From Arthonia radiata (Eukaryota; Ascomycota; Arthoniomycetes; Arthoniales; Arthoniaceae): DNA of 64,000 nt. Where the stretch lies: contig PSQN01000001.1 of the NCBI GenBank assembly GCA_002989075.1, forward strand, positions 657,760-721,759, in the 5' to 3' direction. The notes beneath the pieces were generated by a model that saw only the letters and a program-made list of their open reading frames with translations, had not been told where the DNA came from and made no database searches. A program made the position numbers and the translations under genes. Of the stretch, positions 1-12,363 are shown one piece after another (position 1 is the first letter of the stretch; each line of letters begins with the position of its first letter).

Positions 1-833
1 TGCTTCGGAAGTTGAGTGCAGCGCACGATAAGCTCGATGTCTTCGTTCCCCGTGTGCCAGCTATTCTTAGAAGCGCGCGTCGGACTTGAAGGTAGACTTG
101 AGGTCCGTCGCGGACTATTGCTGAGCTCGCTGCCTTTCCATTTATTCTTCTTCCGGGCCTTCTGTCTGCGGCGGTTCAGATCTTCTGAAAAGGCTTCGAT
201 GCCCTTCGCTGGGAGTTGGAAGCTCTCTTCGCCATCAACAAAGTCGCCGGAGTGGAACATCGCGTGATTGAGCAGCTCATCCATTGCGCGATCTATGCTC
301 CAATCGCATCTCTTCAGCGTATGCCTCAGCGAGTACTCCTTCGTATCTGGAAACATCTCCTGTAGGACCGCGGTCTTGTCGTCGTCGCTGGCGTCGCGAA
401 GTTCGCGGATGCTTTCCGCCAGTGGAATATCGCCGCTCTCATCGCTGCGCACATCGAGTGAGCGCAATCCATTAGACAGGCTTGTTACATCAGTCGCTTG
501 AGTCTGGACGTCATATGTACCTGGACACGACTCCGCATGCACTGAGGTCTCATCCTGCTCTTGTGTTGGTGCTACCCCGCCGCCTGTGCCAGAGGGGTCA
601 AAGCCGCTGTCTGACTGCTCTTGCGCTGAGCCTTTGATTGAGTCGAGAACATCGCGGGCTGCGCTTTGTCCATCATTTGTATTGAGGTTGTAGTCGGATA
701 CAATTGCCGACAGTAGCGCTGGGTCGAGTGGGGGACAATACTCCCTCTGCTCAACATGATCAGCATCCAGTCAAGTTTGAAATTAGAGGACAGACTGTGC
801 GCGTACCTCGAGCGCGTTCAGGGTTTCAGTCAT
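1..833 (-). CDS. CUE-domain protein, Cue2/Smr-like (3' end outside window)
   Basis: Two exons are visible on the minus strand, 833-807 and 746-1, joined over a 60-bp GT-AG intron (747-806). The protein starts MTETLNALE and continues REYCPPLDPALLSAIVSDYN; the frame stays open to the window edge. A CUE-type ubiquitin-binding domain lies at about residues 131-173 (MFP motif, then an LL dipeptide near the end). A lysine/arginine-rich stretch follows (RRRQKARKKNKWK). Fungal proteins with this start and a CUE domain usually carry DUF1771 and a C-terminal Smr nuclease domain, as in yeast Cue2, which cuts mRNA in no-go decay. Those domains would lie beyond position 1, so the Smr assignment is inference. 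Start chosen as the ATG giving the family-like N-terminus just before a good donor. Confidence 0.75.
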
Positions 834-1385
834 GAGGTGGGTCTATCGCTCTCAAAACAAGTTGTGATTTTGAACTTTTGATTAACCGGCTGGAAAACAT
901 TTCTGAAACCTTTGGATTCATTGGTGCAGAGTTTCGACTAGCATTTCTCAATGGCCGAGCAGTATGTAAGGCGGCCTTTGGGCTCGCGAAAGACGGTTTG
1001 CCCATGCTCAGGCGCTTTGATGACGTCACTAAGACATCTAGCTGAATGAAACGTGCGCAAAGCATATTACCTTGAACGAGCAGAGACCGAATGAAAAAAG
1101 ACCATATGATCAAGGAGCTCGTTGCGTTGATCTTGGAAGCTGTTGCTCTAGTAGAAGTCGCCATTGCATGACCAATCTTTCAAAACCTCATCCCGCTGCT
1201 TCACGGTTCGAAGCCATTCTTGAGCTCATATTTGGATCTCGCACCAACCTCCAATTGACGACATTGCCAACGGCAGTACGTTTTCGAACTGCCTTGAGCG
1301 CCAGTCGCCCAAGCGCCTGTGCCCTGGCGTGTGCCCCAGAAACGCCGAGATACGTTGAGTCAAGTCCTCTCGGTCCCCAGGGACC
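834..1385. other. intergenic, 3' of the dynamin gene and promoter of the CUE gene
   Basis: Both neighbours run leftward, so this interval holds the dynamin 3' region and the CUE gene promoter. Short open frames here, including a minus-strand one at 826-1164, overlap the CUE start in another frame and show no recognisable family. I see no other gene. Confidence 0.6.
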
Positions 1386-3969
1386 TCACTGCTGCCGAGT
1401 CACGCTGTTCAGTAAATCCATCGCCTTCTTCAGCTTGGCAATCTCCTCTGAAACCTCTTGGCGCCTCTGCTCTCGCCTTCTATCCTCGGTCAGAAGCTTT
1501 TTGCAATTCGCCACGCTCTCCGCGTCATCCCCATCGATGCCCAGACCTCGTGACAAAGCTGTCGCCAGCCGCTCGCGAAGTCTCTCGAAGACTTCGAGCT
1601 GAGACTTCTTTCCAATGTTGTCTGCCAGCGTGCCTGCCGCGAGATTATAGTAACCGCGAATGCGCGCCATTACTTGTATCTCGGCATCCCGCGGATCTTC
1701 GCCTATCTTTTCGTCTTTCAGGGTTTGAGCCTTTTTGTCACGAGCTGGACCTTCAGTAACCGGCTTGCCAGTCATTCTCTCATCCCAGTTGACGTACGCT
1801 CTCTTTCGAGATCTCTTTCTCTCATCGCGTAGGAAGGCGAGCTGTCTCTGTCTGTAGATCTTGAGCATCTCTGCGTTACACGTAAACGGCTTGCGCTGCT
1901 CTGCCTGCAGTGTTCGCATGCAATTCTGCTCGTGGGCATCGAATATCTCATCGAAGCACGTGTTGACAGCAATCTGTATTGCACCTGGCAGTTCAGTACT
2001 CTGCCACTGCGCGGTGTGAGTGTCCATAATCTTTGTCAGATTTTCCTGAATGGCACCATGTACTGCGGACTGTAGCGCGAATTAGCTTTCCCAAGGTCAG
2101 TGTATGGGTACGTCGTACTCACCAGATACGAGCGCAGAGGGCCGCCCCAGTGTGCGACGGCTTCGTTGATCATGGAATCTTCCGCCCGTGGATCTGTGTC
2201 ACTGGGTACTCCTGAGGTTGTCGTCTCGCAGATGCGCTGTTTGATCTGATCGAGTGAGAACTTTGCTGCATGCTGTTGCTTCCCAAGTGATGGCGTTGCA
2301 CACGTCTTGGCCTTTTTGGTTGGGGACTCTTGAGAACTCATTGTGCTCCCTGCTCGTTTATTGCCAGGAGCGGGCGTCGCGCTCGGCACACGTGCCTGCT
2401 CATCGTCTGAATCGTCGATGTTAATGACTTGCCCGTCCTTGTTCCATTGAACCTCTGCACCGGTGTTAACGATCACTAGAGGCTGCATTTTCTTCAAGTC
2501 TGTGTAGAGCTCCTCGATGACGGTCCTCCACTCACGAACAAGCCCGTTCGTACCCGGCATATCGCCGACTAGAATCTGCTGAATGTCCGAACGGAGCTTC
2601 TCGACGATGCGAAGAACGGTCCCGTATGGACTTGGTGGAGGCTCCGGATACTGTTGACTCTCCAAGAGGAAGGAGTTGAGACGAGCTTGAAGGTCTTGAC
2701 GTATCTTTGGCAGACACGTTGCAATCTCCGCTGCAAGGAGTGAGGATAGCTTGGACTGTAGCGATCCGGTTCCAAGCTTTGAGCGGTGCTGAGAGAAGAA
2801 GGTCGACCAGGGTTCGGTGTTAAAGAAGGCGTTCTCGTTCTCGCGGGCTTGTGCATGACTAATGCCATTCTTGAGTTCAGCAGAGTTGGGCTGCCTTGTA
2901 ACGAAGTAGCCTTTGCCGACTGCGAATTGCTTTCCCTCTAAGATTGTTTGCCACTGTCCGAGTTGATCACCTGATGGGAGAGTATCGGGCTTGGTAAGTA
3001 CACCGACAGTACGAGCATGGGCCTTCCAGTCAGTGAAGACCTTTGAAGCGGCTGTTGAGTTTTCAAAGTCCTGATTCATCGGGCAAGCAAGGACAACTAT
3101 CGTGTTGCGATTGTCGATGTAGCTCTTGGCCAAGCCTTGAACAAGGGCCGGCAAGGTCGAGTCCTAATACGTTGGGAGTCAGTAAGATCAATCTTCATAA
3201 GCTTGTGGTCATTATCACACACATCGGCATCTTGATTGATGATCCCTGGGAGATCATACATCGTCAAATCTGGGATTGTAGGTCCAGTGACATCTAATTG
3301 AATCATGTTGGGAGAAAACTTTGCAGCTTTGTCGCCTCGTTGGTTTCCATGAAGGATAGCCACTTGATCCATTCTTGGACTGATTAGGGCTTCCTGCGCT
3401 CGCTTGAGATATTGCTCGACATCGGGATACTGAAGGGACACCTGAGCAAGTGGTTCAGGCTTCTTCATGCGTTTCCACGAGACGAAGTCTCCTGGTGCAG
3501 GTTCTCGATACTGTGGGTCATAGTAGTATTTCTGCACGAGTGTCATAGTCCAGGTAGCTGTCTGCGCGTGCTTGAGGTTGATTTTCAAGACACAAGCTGT
3601 ACACTTCCCGGACTCTCGTGGTACTTTGATTTCCGAAATCGCCTCGATTAATGAGCTCTTGCCGGAACTCTGATCTCCGACGACTACTAGCTTTGGGAGA
3701 GGTAGGCCTGAAGCTTCGATACCTACCTCGCCAAGCTTATTGATGGTATCCACAAGCTTTCTGGCGTCTCGACCTAAGTCGTCGATGGCGTGCGGCGTTG
3801 ATGAAGAGCTGCGCCGGGATTGAGAGCCGGTGTTGGGCGACTCGTAGCCGGAGTCATGTTGCTCGGTGCTGGTGAGGTCCATTGTCGACGATGCTTCAGC
3901 GCTCGACTGGAAGCTCGGAGTTGTTGGAAACGTGAACTGCTGGTGCGCTTCTTCGACCTTCAACGTCAT
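1386..3969 (-). CDS. dynamin-family large GTPase
   Basis: Three exons (3969-3223, 3163-2123, 2069-1386) encode 823 aa. Both introns (59 and 53 bp) have GT-AG ends and keep the frame. Visible GTPase motifs are G1 GDQSSGKSS at residues 98-106, G3 DLPG at 239-242 and G4 TKPD at 306-309. A middle/stalk region and a C-terminal effector-like helical region (about 600-823) follow. This is the fungal class of dynamin-like proteins related to Mx and interferon-inducible GTPases, not the mitochondrial Dnm1 or vacuolar Vps1 type. The N-terminus (1-65) is serine-rich and disordered. Between stalk segments sits a disordered insert with VINIDDSDDE (about 495-504), which fits a SUMO-interacting motif, and SPTKKAK (about 530-536), which fits a nuclear localisation signal. 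The start is the ATG after an in-frame hydrophobic leader that I judge untranslated. Divergent from GMPPA. Confidence 0.88.
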
Positions 3970-4746
3970 AGTGCTGATGGTAGTTATCAGACGGCGAACG
4001 CCATGCTTGGATAGTAGCACGCAGCAACAAGAAAGTAATGACAAATAAGAGAAGGCTTTAGATGGAGGAGAGCAGATGCAGGTCAGAAGCTGTAGCCTTG
4101 GCAATGAGAGTGGACAAAAAGCCGTGGACAGACGTAATGGCAAAGAGTGGAAGATGATACGGCAGCTTTACGCAAAGACCGCAAAATTTGGGTGGAGAGA
4201 TCGTAAAGTTCTGTAATTTGCGACGGCAATTCACTTTCAATTCAAGGATACGGATTCGCGTAGCACAAGGGCCAAAAAGAGCTGGAACAGCTTGGAATTC
4301 CGTAAGGTGAGGTGAACTGATGAAAGTGAGTTTGTTGTGGACATTTTGGCGATGGCTGGTCTTCCCCGCCACACATACGGCTGCCCTTTTTATCATCACT
4401 GGGAGCTTCTGTGGCGCCCAAACCTTGCCAATGATGCTCTCCGGCAGGAATTTGTGACCGCACAGCTATTCGGCGCTGATCGTGACCATCACATAAAGAT
4501 GAGGATGTCTGAAGTGAAGCAGATGAAGGAACTCAGACAGCGCCAAGCTTGTGTCCAGGAACGCGTGGCACTAGCCGGACACTAGGGAGCACTAGCGTCT
4601 CCAGCCATTGGACAGCCCCACGGCTTCAGACGATCGCGAGAAATAGTTCGAGACGAGCGCACATCAAATCTTTCAGAAACAAAGCTGTCAAGGCTTGTTC
4701 TTCAACCAGCTGAGACGAGTCCTTATTCGCTAGATCCAACCCCATC
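3970..4746. promoter_or_regulatory. divergent promoter region, dynamin / GMPPA
   Basis: The 777 bp between two divergent start codons. No family-like coding frame is seen. It must hold both promoters; no specific operator was recognised. Confidence 0.5.
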
Positions 4747-6153
4747 ATGCCTCAGGCAGGCAGCCCCCGGGTCACCAAGGCCGTCATCCTTGTGAGCCTC
4801 TAGTATCATCGAGTTGATCAGAGCATGCCGTGCTAATCCGACTAGGTCGGTGGCCCATCAAGAGGCACTCGCTTTCGACCGTTGTCGCTGGATGTTCCAA
4901 AGGTACGCGAGCATGATCAACACGAACATCGCTTCACTGACAACCAGTAGCCGCTATTCGAAGTCGCCGGACACCCTATCATCGAGCACTGCTTCAAAGC
5001 GGTAACAAAAGTCCCCGAGATCAAGGAGGTCTTCATTGTCGGCTACTATGAAGAGGCCGTGTTCCGCGACTTCATCAAAGACCAGGCGAAAGAACATCCA
5101 CAAATCACCGTTCGCTACCTGCGCGAGTATCAAGCACTAGGCACTGCTGGCGGCCTGTATCATTTCCGAGATCAAATTCTCAAAGGCCGGCCGGACCGCT
5201 TCTTCGTTCTCAATGCAGACGTCTGCTGCTCGTTCCCTCTCAATGAGATGCTTAGGATTTACGAAGAGAAGGGTGCCGAAGCCGTCATTCTGGGAACAAG
5301 GGTCAGCAAGGAGGCTGCTACCAACTTCGGTTGCATTGTCACGGATCCGGAGACGAAGCGTGTGAGGCATTACGTCGAGAAGCCTGAGTCGGACATCTCC
5401 AATCTCATCAACTGTGGCGTATACCTCTTCAGTACGGAATGCATATTCCCAGCAGTTCGGTCGGCCATCAAGAGGAGGGCGGAGCGGCCTCGGCTGCTGA
5501 CGTACCCTTCAATGGAAGATCTCCAGTCATTGTCAATGGAAGACCAAGACGAAGACGAGCGAGACACAGCGGAGGTCGTCCGATTAGAGCAGGACATTCT
5601 TGCAGACCTCGCCGACGAGCGGCAATTTTACGTACTAGAGACCGGCGACTTTTGGAGACAGATCAAGACTGCCGGCTCAGCAGTGCCAGCCAACGCCCTC
5701 TACCTCACCAAAGCTTTCCAATATCAAAGCGAAGAGCTTGCAAAGCCTTCAGCGACCATTCTGCCTCCGGTGTTCATCCACCCCACTGCTCAGGTAGACC
5801 CGACAGCGAAGCTGGGCCCCAACGTTAGCGTTGGTCCAAGAGCAGTCATCGGAAAAGGCGTCAGAGTCAAGGAGAGCATCATCCTGGAGGATGTCCATAT
5901 ACGACACGATGCTTGCGTCATGTACGCCATCATCGGATGGGGCAGCCGTGTGGGTGCCTGGGCGCGAGTGGAGGGTACGCCAACTCCTGTAACGAACCAC
6001 GACACTGGCATTATCAAAAATGGCGTCAAGGTGCAGAGCATCACGATCCTGGGCAAAGACTGCGCCGTTGGCGAGGAAGTGCATGTCAGCAACTGTGTAT
6101 GCCTGCCGCATAAGGAGCTCAAGAGGGATGTCTCGAACGAGGTCATTATGTGA
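4747..6153 (+). CDS. GDP-mannose pyrophosphorylase A-like protein (GMPPA type)
   Basis: Exons 4747-4791, 4846-4902 and 4951-6153 encode 434 aa; introns of 54 and 48 bp end in CTAG and CAGTAG. The N-terminal nucleotidyltransferase domain shows GGPSRGTRFRPLSLDVPKPL at about residues 17-36, then LNADV and EKPES. The C-terminal third carries hexapeptide repeats of a left-handed beta-helix (HPTAQVDPTAKLGPNVSVGP). The family makes or regulates synthesis of GDP-mannose from mannose-1-phosphate and GTP in the cytosol. The signature GGPSRGTRFRPLS fits GMPPA, the regulatory-type paralogue, rather than catalytic GMPPB/Psa1, which has GGYGTRLRPLT. Whether this copy is catalytic cannot be told from sequence alone. 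Mannose-6-phosphate isomerase, at 53950, feeds the same pathway. Confidence 0.9.
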
Positions 6154-6402
6154 GTCTGCTCGTCGATGACTTTGCAAACGAAAAGTGGAGAGTGCATATG
6201 AGCGACATGATCATGGCTATACAGATGCATATTTAGAGTAATCAGACAACATGACTCGAATTGCATACACTGATTCTTTTCATGCGCACGAACGTGTAGA
6301 GAGCTGAACGCGTGGACGCGTCAAAGTCGCGTCATCCAGAATTGAGATTGAACCTGATCCAGAGTGCAGCTCTATTCACATAGTCCACCACTGCAGAAGT
6401 TG

Positions 6403-7927
6403 ATGCTGCTGCGCCCCTTGCTATCCTCAAATGCCTGGCTGACAGCTCGATATCATGTCTGCCAAAGACAGACGAGTTCCTCGCGGCTCTGGCTGAAGTG
6501 CTACTCCTCTCGGTCAGGCTCGCATGATCGAATCCAGATCCCGATACATAACAATGGGCACATAGACGTCGAGTAGGTATCATGTCCTCGCATGCAGGCT
6601 ATTCTACTAACATGATGCTAGCATCTTTCTGCCCGCAAGACGAAAGCTCGCTGCAACGCCGACTGAGAATGTTCACAAGCTCGACGCGATCTTGCACCTC
6701 CCTTCGCATCCGCCGCATCTGCTGAATGAGCGCCAATCACACCTCTTGCTGCATAGTGCGCCGGATGTTGACCCGGCGAAGCTATCACAAGCAACATCAT
6801 TGCCCGTCATTCAGCCTCACTACCGCCTTGGACCCGATCATCTGTACCCGACGCCCATTCACGATGTCGCTGTCGCTTATAACGGTGCCATTGGCTGGCT
6901 TCGTGAGAATCTCAAGAAGAGCCCGAAGAAGCAGGACACCGGTGATGCTGCAATATTAAACACTGAACAGCTGAGAATCGGCTTGGTCGGAGACTTCATG
7001 GGCGGGAGTCTCGCGCTCGCTCTGGGCCTCACAGAATGCCGGGTCAAAGACGCTGCACGAGTGGTTGCCGTCAGCGCAAGTAAGCCGATACTCGACTGGG
7101 TCTTTGAGCATGACACGCAGCTTCAACGCGATGCTACAATGGCCTCAATGCTTGGCTATGAGAACACCAATACCAAAGAAGAGCGAAAAGCTCGCGAGGG
7201 AGAGGTTGATGCATTTCACGCTCTCAGACACAGCTCATTCCCTGGCCGACAGCCATACAAATACTTCGACCCATTCGCTTCGCCACTGCACTTCTTGCGC
7301 TCACCTTCTGGTCGCATACCGACTAATTACACGGGCGGTACCTTCGCGGGTCAAAGCACGCCCCCACCTGCTTACGAAGACACCGATGAGGATCCTCAGG
7401 ACTCCGACGATATCGAAGACGAACAAATAGCTCGCGCAATTGGAGCTCCTCAACTAACACCATCGCCTGCCTCTACCTCCACAGACTCTGGCTACGAAAG
7501 TGCATCGCCACCTCCATCAGCCCCTGTCAAGCGGCCAATGGCGCCTAACGACCCTCGCCGCTTCAAAAGACCACTGCGGTACCCTTCAGCAGATCACGCG
7601 CCATCCATGCTTCTTCCACGACTACATATCTCAATACATCCACAAAGCCTGCTCAGACCGCAAGCAGAGGACTTCGTGCGCTTGCTGAGACGCGGTCTGC
7701 TCAGAGGTAAGGGCCACAGGATGAGCAAGACTGTGGAGAGGGTATTGATGGATGAGAACCTGCTGGCTGCTGAAGAGCAAGAGCAGGCTGGGCACGAGAT
7801 GCCCGACGAGCGTATTGCATTGGTGAGACAGGGTGTGGAGCAATTCCAGCTAACTAGCAGTGCCGACGCCGTCAATTGTGACAACAGAGGCCGTGAGTCC
7901 GAGCTCGCTGAGTGGCTCGTGGGTTGA
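6403..7927 (+). CDS. alpha/beta-hydrolase-like protein, catalytic serine not evident
   Basis: The well-supported part is exon 6622-7927, joined to an exon ending at 6572 over a 49-bp intron with a TACTAAC branch point. The reading IQIPIHNNGHIDV-D-IFLPARR spans the junction. Downstream are PHYRLG and GLVGDFMGGSLALALGLTE, resembling the HSL/arylacetamide-deacetylase layout. At the nucleophile elbow, where GDSAGG is usual, it reads GDFMGG, so the serine is missing. A low-complexity acidic and proline/serine region follows (PPPAYEDTDEDPQDSDD). The 5' end is unsettled. The first in-frame ATG is 6403, but a better N-terminal reading (DEFLAALAEVLLLS, near 6471-6512) lies in another frame. An AGAC tandem duplication sits at 6467-6474. 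The gene may be a non-enzymatic family member, may have an unseen small exon, or may be frameshifted. Confidence 0.6.
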
Positions 7928-10900
7928 CGATGATAGCCTCGTCTGTTGTGCACGGCACTTCGATAGCGCAGGCCTTTCCTTTCCTCTACCTTCTAGTCTT
8001 CAGAGCATTTTCAGTGCACTTGAGATAGGAGGAGGTTTTGGTCATGTGTGGGGGATGATCTCCTTGATTTACTGTCTCTACCCCGGCGCGCGCAGTCGAG
8101 GTGGCTTCGTTCTATACGCAGCAATGCTGACTAATAACGTTGAAACGGTGAGTGGCATCAGCACCACCGTCGGGCTTGACTGCACAACCTTGATGCGAAC
8201 CTGACGCCTATCGAGTTGCCACTTCTTGGTCTATCATATTCCCCCCTCATCCATTCTGGAATTTCGTTACAAGCTGCCACCTCTGTTTGTCTTTGTGTTT
8301 CTTGTGCAATGCATGTCTGCCGAATTATCAATGCACGTCTGAAAAGCGCGGCAAGCCCGCTGTGAGGTTGAGAAGCAAGATGGTCATCGCGATGATCAAG
8401 GCCTACAAACACCTTAGGGGATACTTGCGTATGGTTCGAGCGAAGCAGCGCGATATGCGTGGCAGGTGCTAAACTCACATTGAAACGCATGCCTGTGGTA
8501 GCGGTCTAAGCTGCGATGAAGAAGAATAGCGCAGACGGTCATCTGCTCTCACCCACTTTGTAGACGCGCAGGGTGGTTGCTCACATCCCGAAAAGTAACA
8601 ACATACGTTTTCCCATTAAGCTGACTCCAAGAGCCCCTGAGGCATGTCTGTCTTCTTCTTGCAAGCTTGGAGAACAGTGTTGTTCTAAGGAAGAATCTGA
8701 GGGTGCTTTGATATAGTAGTACTACGAGACCGAGAAGACGTTGCTCTACGAGCTTTTCACAACGATGGCTGTCTCGGATCTTTCAGCGAGGCATGGACCC
8801 AGCGAGATGTAGCCAAGTCGTATTCTGGGTTGAGGGGCTTCATACAGCATATAGGTGTCCGTCAAATGCACCAGGCGCTGCTGTCCAACATAGCATCAAC
8901 ATCAAGCTCGCCAGCTATGCGACGTTTCACTACTTTGATGATGTCCGTCAGTATCTAACTCATTCAACACGTTCAAACAGATACTAGCCGTTGTTCTCGC
9001 GCCGCTAAGTATGGGCTTCATCGGTGCACAAAGCCCCTTACGATGTATGATCTCCAGAATGCTGGACGGCGTGGCTGCTGCTCTTGGACAGCTGTGTTGG
9101 ACTCAGGCAGCTATGCACATGGGTCATGCCTCGCTGCTTGTCGCTAGGCGGCTAAAGATATATAGACGCTGTGAAGCTCGAGTTTCCGGCGCTGCAGCGA
9201 CAGTACTGGAGATTGAGAACATCAATGTGCTGTCGTTTTTTCAAGGGGCGCGGCTGTATTGTTTACACCTGCTCATGGCCAAGATAGATCCACCGCTTTG
9301 CGGATGTAATCATGCTAGCAGAAGCATTGTTCATGCACGACTGCGGGGTTTTGATGATCATCGTCGGCACAGCTTCTGCAAAGAGGTCAAGGCCACCTTC
9401 CCTGAAGACTTACGTTCTCGGTAAGGTAGGGAACCCCCTTGAAAACTCGCATTACCATATCAGGTTCGTTTGAGCGCGCAATGATCAAAGTGCAGAAGCC
9501 TGTCTAATGCGTTTATTTGTATTAAGCCGACCAGCAGAGCAATTGATGCGGCAAGTCCTGTGGCCAGCGCGCGCTCAAAGTGTAAACTCATGAGGTCGAA
9601 CGGCGACAAGGTCCAGGCGCAGGAGCAGACACACATCAAGGCCACCGATCTAGACCTAGGGGTTGAAGTTCTCGTTGCAACGCCAACATACGCAGTGTGT
9701 GTACAACTCTGGACTGCACTGAAGGAGAAACTTGATCGTCGCTCACTGCTGGCGATAAGTATCACCAAACAAATCCAAGCTCAAGAAACTGCGGATCAAA
9801 GCTTTCCGCAATATCACGCTAAGTGTTTCTCACCTCTCGCAGCCCCTCAAGCGCCTTTCTCAGTTTCTTGAGTCCCCTCGCGTCTGAGTATGGGCGCAAA
9901 CTCCGAAGCCGCCCGCGTGCAAACAGCTTGGTCAGGGTGATGAATGGTACTGATCACTGCAACTCGAAGATAGTGACACGAGCGCCGTAAGAACGTGTGC
10001 ATTCAGCAGCGAAGTCGACTCGACCCAAGCACCGGTGCTTGCTGATCAGATAAGAGCCCCTCGGCATCTCGGACGTTTCGACTTTCTGAGGCTGTTGCTG
10101 ATAGGTACGGAGGTCTTGGATGTCCTCTGAGGCCGATGAAATACCCACTCCCTCGTGCGAGTTTGAAGAAGGTGCTTATGTTTTACTGCTATGGCAGCGC
10201 GTGGACATAAAGCACGGAAATCGTGCTCATGTAGCCGCTCATCGACTACGCATACATGTAGAGGGTTACCAGCATCTAGCAAGTGGCTTAGGGGCTCTAA
10301 TTGATGGCCTAGATTATCTCGTTAATTCACGACGAGCAATCGTGTCCGACATTCTTCGAATTGTTGGATTTCTAGCTGATCTCGATGATGAATGCCACTG
10401 GCAAGCGAGCGTGATGAGCACTCGCACGTTGTGGACACGAGAGCATACGCGATATTGACGCGGTCTTTGGTTTGACGCTCTGACATTGCAGAAGGCATCC
10501 CCTATTTGAGAGAGATGAGCCTGATTGTCGCTTCGCCTTCTTCCCTTGCTTGAAGGTCAGGAATTGAAAGATGTTGACTAGATACTAATGTTGCTGGCTG
10601 TACACAGCGGCTGTTGTCGAGCTGTGAATACATAAGTGTGAAGGCAGAGGTAATGGATACTGTATCAATACGATACTCGCGGAATTCGTTGCAGAAGTAT
10701 TCGATCAGGGGCATGAAATTTTGATGTATTGCCCTGGCTTCGTGCAGCTCCTCTGCATCGCAGATCTCTAAAGTCTTTCTTGCCACGCATTGTTTGAGCG
10801 AGAAGCAGCGACGAGCATCATAACTAAAACGCCGGGTGACTGTTGCCAGGCACGAACGCTGTTTGGAAATGTGAAATTTGGGCCGCATAGAAACCCCTGT

Positions 10901-11242
10901 AGACCAAGAAACAAGTTGTTGCGGCACAATCCCGATGGTCGACTTTGTGACGCGATTAGAGGCGCATTTCAGAGCGCGCTATCTATTTAGATCTCTACAG
11001 TTGTGGAGCTGGACCACTTCCCTAGCAGATGGTTGCTGAAGTCCACGCTGCTCGTCAAGAGCTATATAACATCGACCTCCACGGAGAGTGCTGCTCGATG
11101 ACAGCTTACAGCATTAGTGGACGAAAATCGGAGGCGAGAGCGCGGAGGGGCGCGCAGCTATGATCCGTGTATATTCGACGACGAGACAAGCGTCGATTCT
11201 CACCGCGCGCGTATATTTAGCGGGTGGTGACGATGGTCGTTA
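7928..11242. other. gene-poor stretch, no supported gene
   Basis: About 3.3 kb without a recognisable family. Some open segments look protein-like but cannot be joined with confidence: minus strand 10502-10927 (141 codons; contains HQNFMPLIEYFCNEF), minus strand 9460-9768 (contains a hydrophobic ATGLAASIALLVGL run) and plus strand 9011-9424. They could be exons of an unknown gene, remains of one, or chance. Confidence 0.4.
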
Positions 11243-11530
11243 TCATGCTACACCTGATGGACTGGGAACTCTCTCGTCAAGAGTGAATATGAAGTATGCA
11301 GTCTGAACCATGCTCGAGACGTGGGACGTAATGTCTCCCCTAGGACGGTGGTAGATGAACTGCCTGGGCTTGTCGGACTTTTCTCCACGCAAGAGCTTCG
11401 CGTAGTATTCGATGTAAAGAATGCGACCATTCGCGGAGACGTGGAGTCTGGCTTGTTTCATTATGGTCCTTGCGCATGCTTCGATTGAGACATCTGGTCG
11501 TTCTTTGAGGCTATAAAAACGTCGATAGAC
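11243..11530 (-). other. coding-like open segment, possible exon of unknown gene
   Basis: About 96 codons are open on the minus strand. The composition looks like real protein: SLKERPDVSIEACARTIM, then ILYIEYYAKLLRGEKSDKPR and TAYFIFTLDERVPSPSG. No family is recognised, and I could not fix a start or a splice partner. It lies downstream of, and on the same strand as, the spliced fragment at 11982-12363, so both may belong to one gene or one decayed gene. Confidence 0.3.
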
Positions 11531-11981
11531 GGCCGACGGACATCAATGATGAGACAGCCAGAGAGGCCCAGGGATGGTACGGGAAAGGGGATCCTCCTCA
11601 GGGGCTCAGCGATCGCGACACTTCTGATAAGGTGGCACACGCCAGCGAAGTCAACTTCCAGTCTTGTCGATGTAGACCCGCAACGTTCCGGTGACGAAGG
11701 CCTCCATCTGCGACCATGTGTGGTGATCAGTCAGTACTTGAATGTCATATGAGACGCAACCGACGGGACGCACCATCGAGCTCTTTGTGCCTTTCGGAAA
11801 CAGCATTTTACGATCCCCTTGGGCCTAAGCTAGCACGGTTGGTAGTTTTGCGTCGCGCGATCACTTAGCTCGTCCGAGGCGTGAGAATCTGCGAGAAGCT
11901 GATCCTTTAAAGTTAGTGAGACCCATCAAGTCCATGACTTGGACAAGTGCAGGCAATAGAGACGTGTGAACTGATGTGCTT

Positions 11982-12363
11982 CTAGCGTGACACAGGCTGA
12001 TTGACGAGATCCTCGATGAGCTTCTTCAGTTGGACATGCTGCAACTACAAGGCGCAAGGTAAATACTCAGTCAACAAGAAGGGGCTAGCACTCTCAACGT
12101 ACTTACTTTAGACTTATCGCAAGCAGCCTGTCTCGCGCAAGATGCGCGACGAAAGCACGCGCAAACAATCTGTGTGAACGAATTCGGTTGATGGTACTTT
12201 TCGTCGAGACGCTGCGAGGGTATGGTGAAGACCATCGTCTGACCGATTACATGTTTCAACTAGCTAATGAGGGAGACGTTTTGCTCGACGTACTTGGAAG
12301 TTGACGTACGCGGTACCTGCGTCACGATGGATCTCGGCGCCCCCTCGACAAAAAAGCCTCATT
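11982..12363 (-). CDS. unknown protein, 3' exons of a multi-exon gene
   Basis: Three consecutive pieces join in frame on the minus strand: 12363-12317, 12259-12107 and 12044-11982. The last intron (62 bp) has a GTAAGT donor, a TTGACTGAG branch-like site and a TAG acceptor. The junction reads ACDKSK-LQHVQLKKLIEDLVNQ and ends at a stop. The intron before it (57 bp) has a weaker GTACCG donor. Residues include FFVEGAPRSIVTQ and HVIGQTMVFTIPSQRLDEKY. No family is recognised and the 5' end is not resolved: a stop lies just upstream of 12363 in this frame. It may be a real orphan gene or a remnant. Confidence 0.4.
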
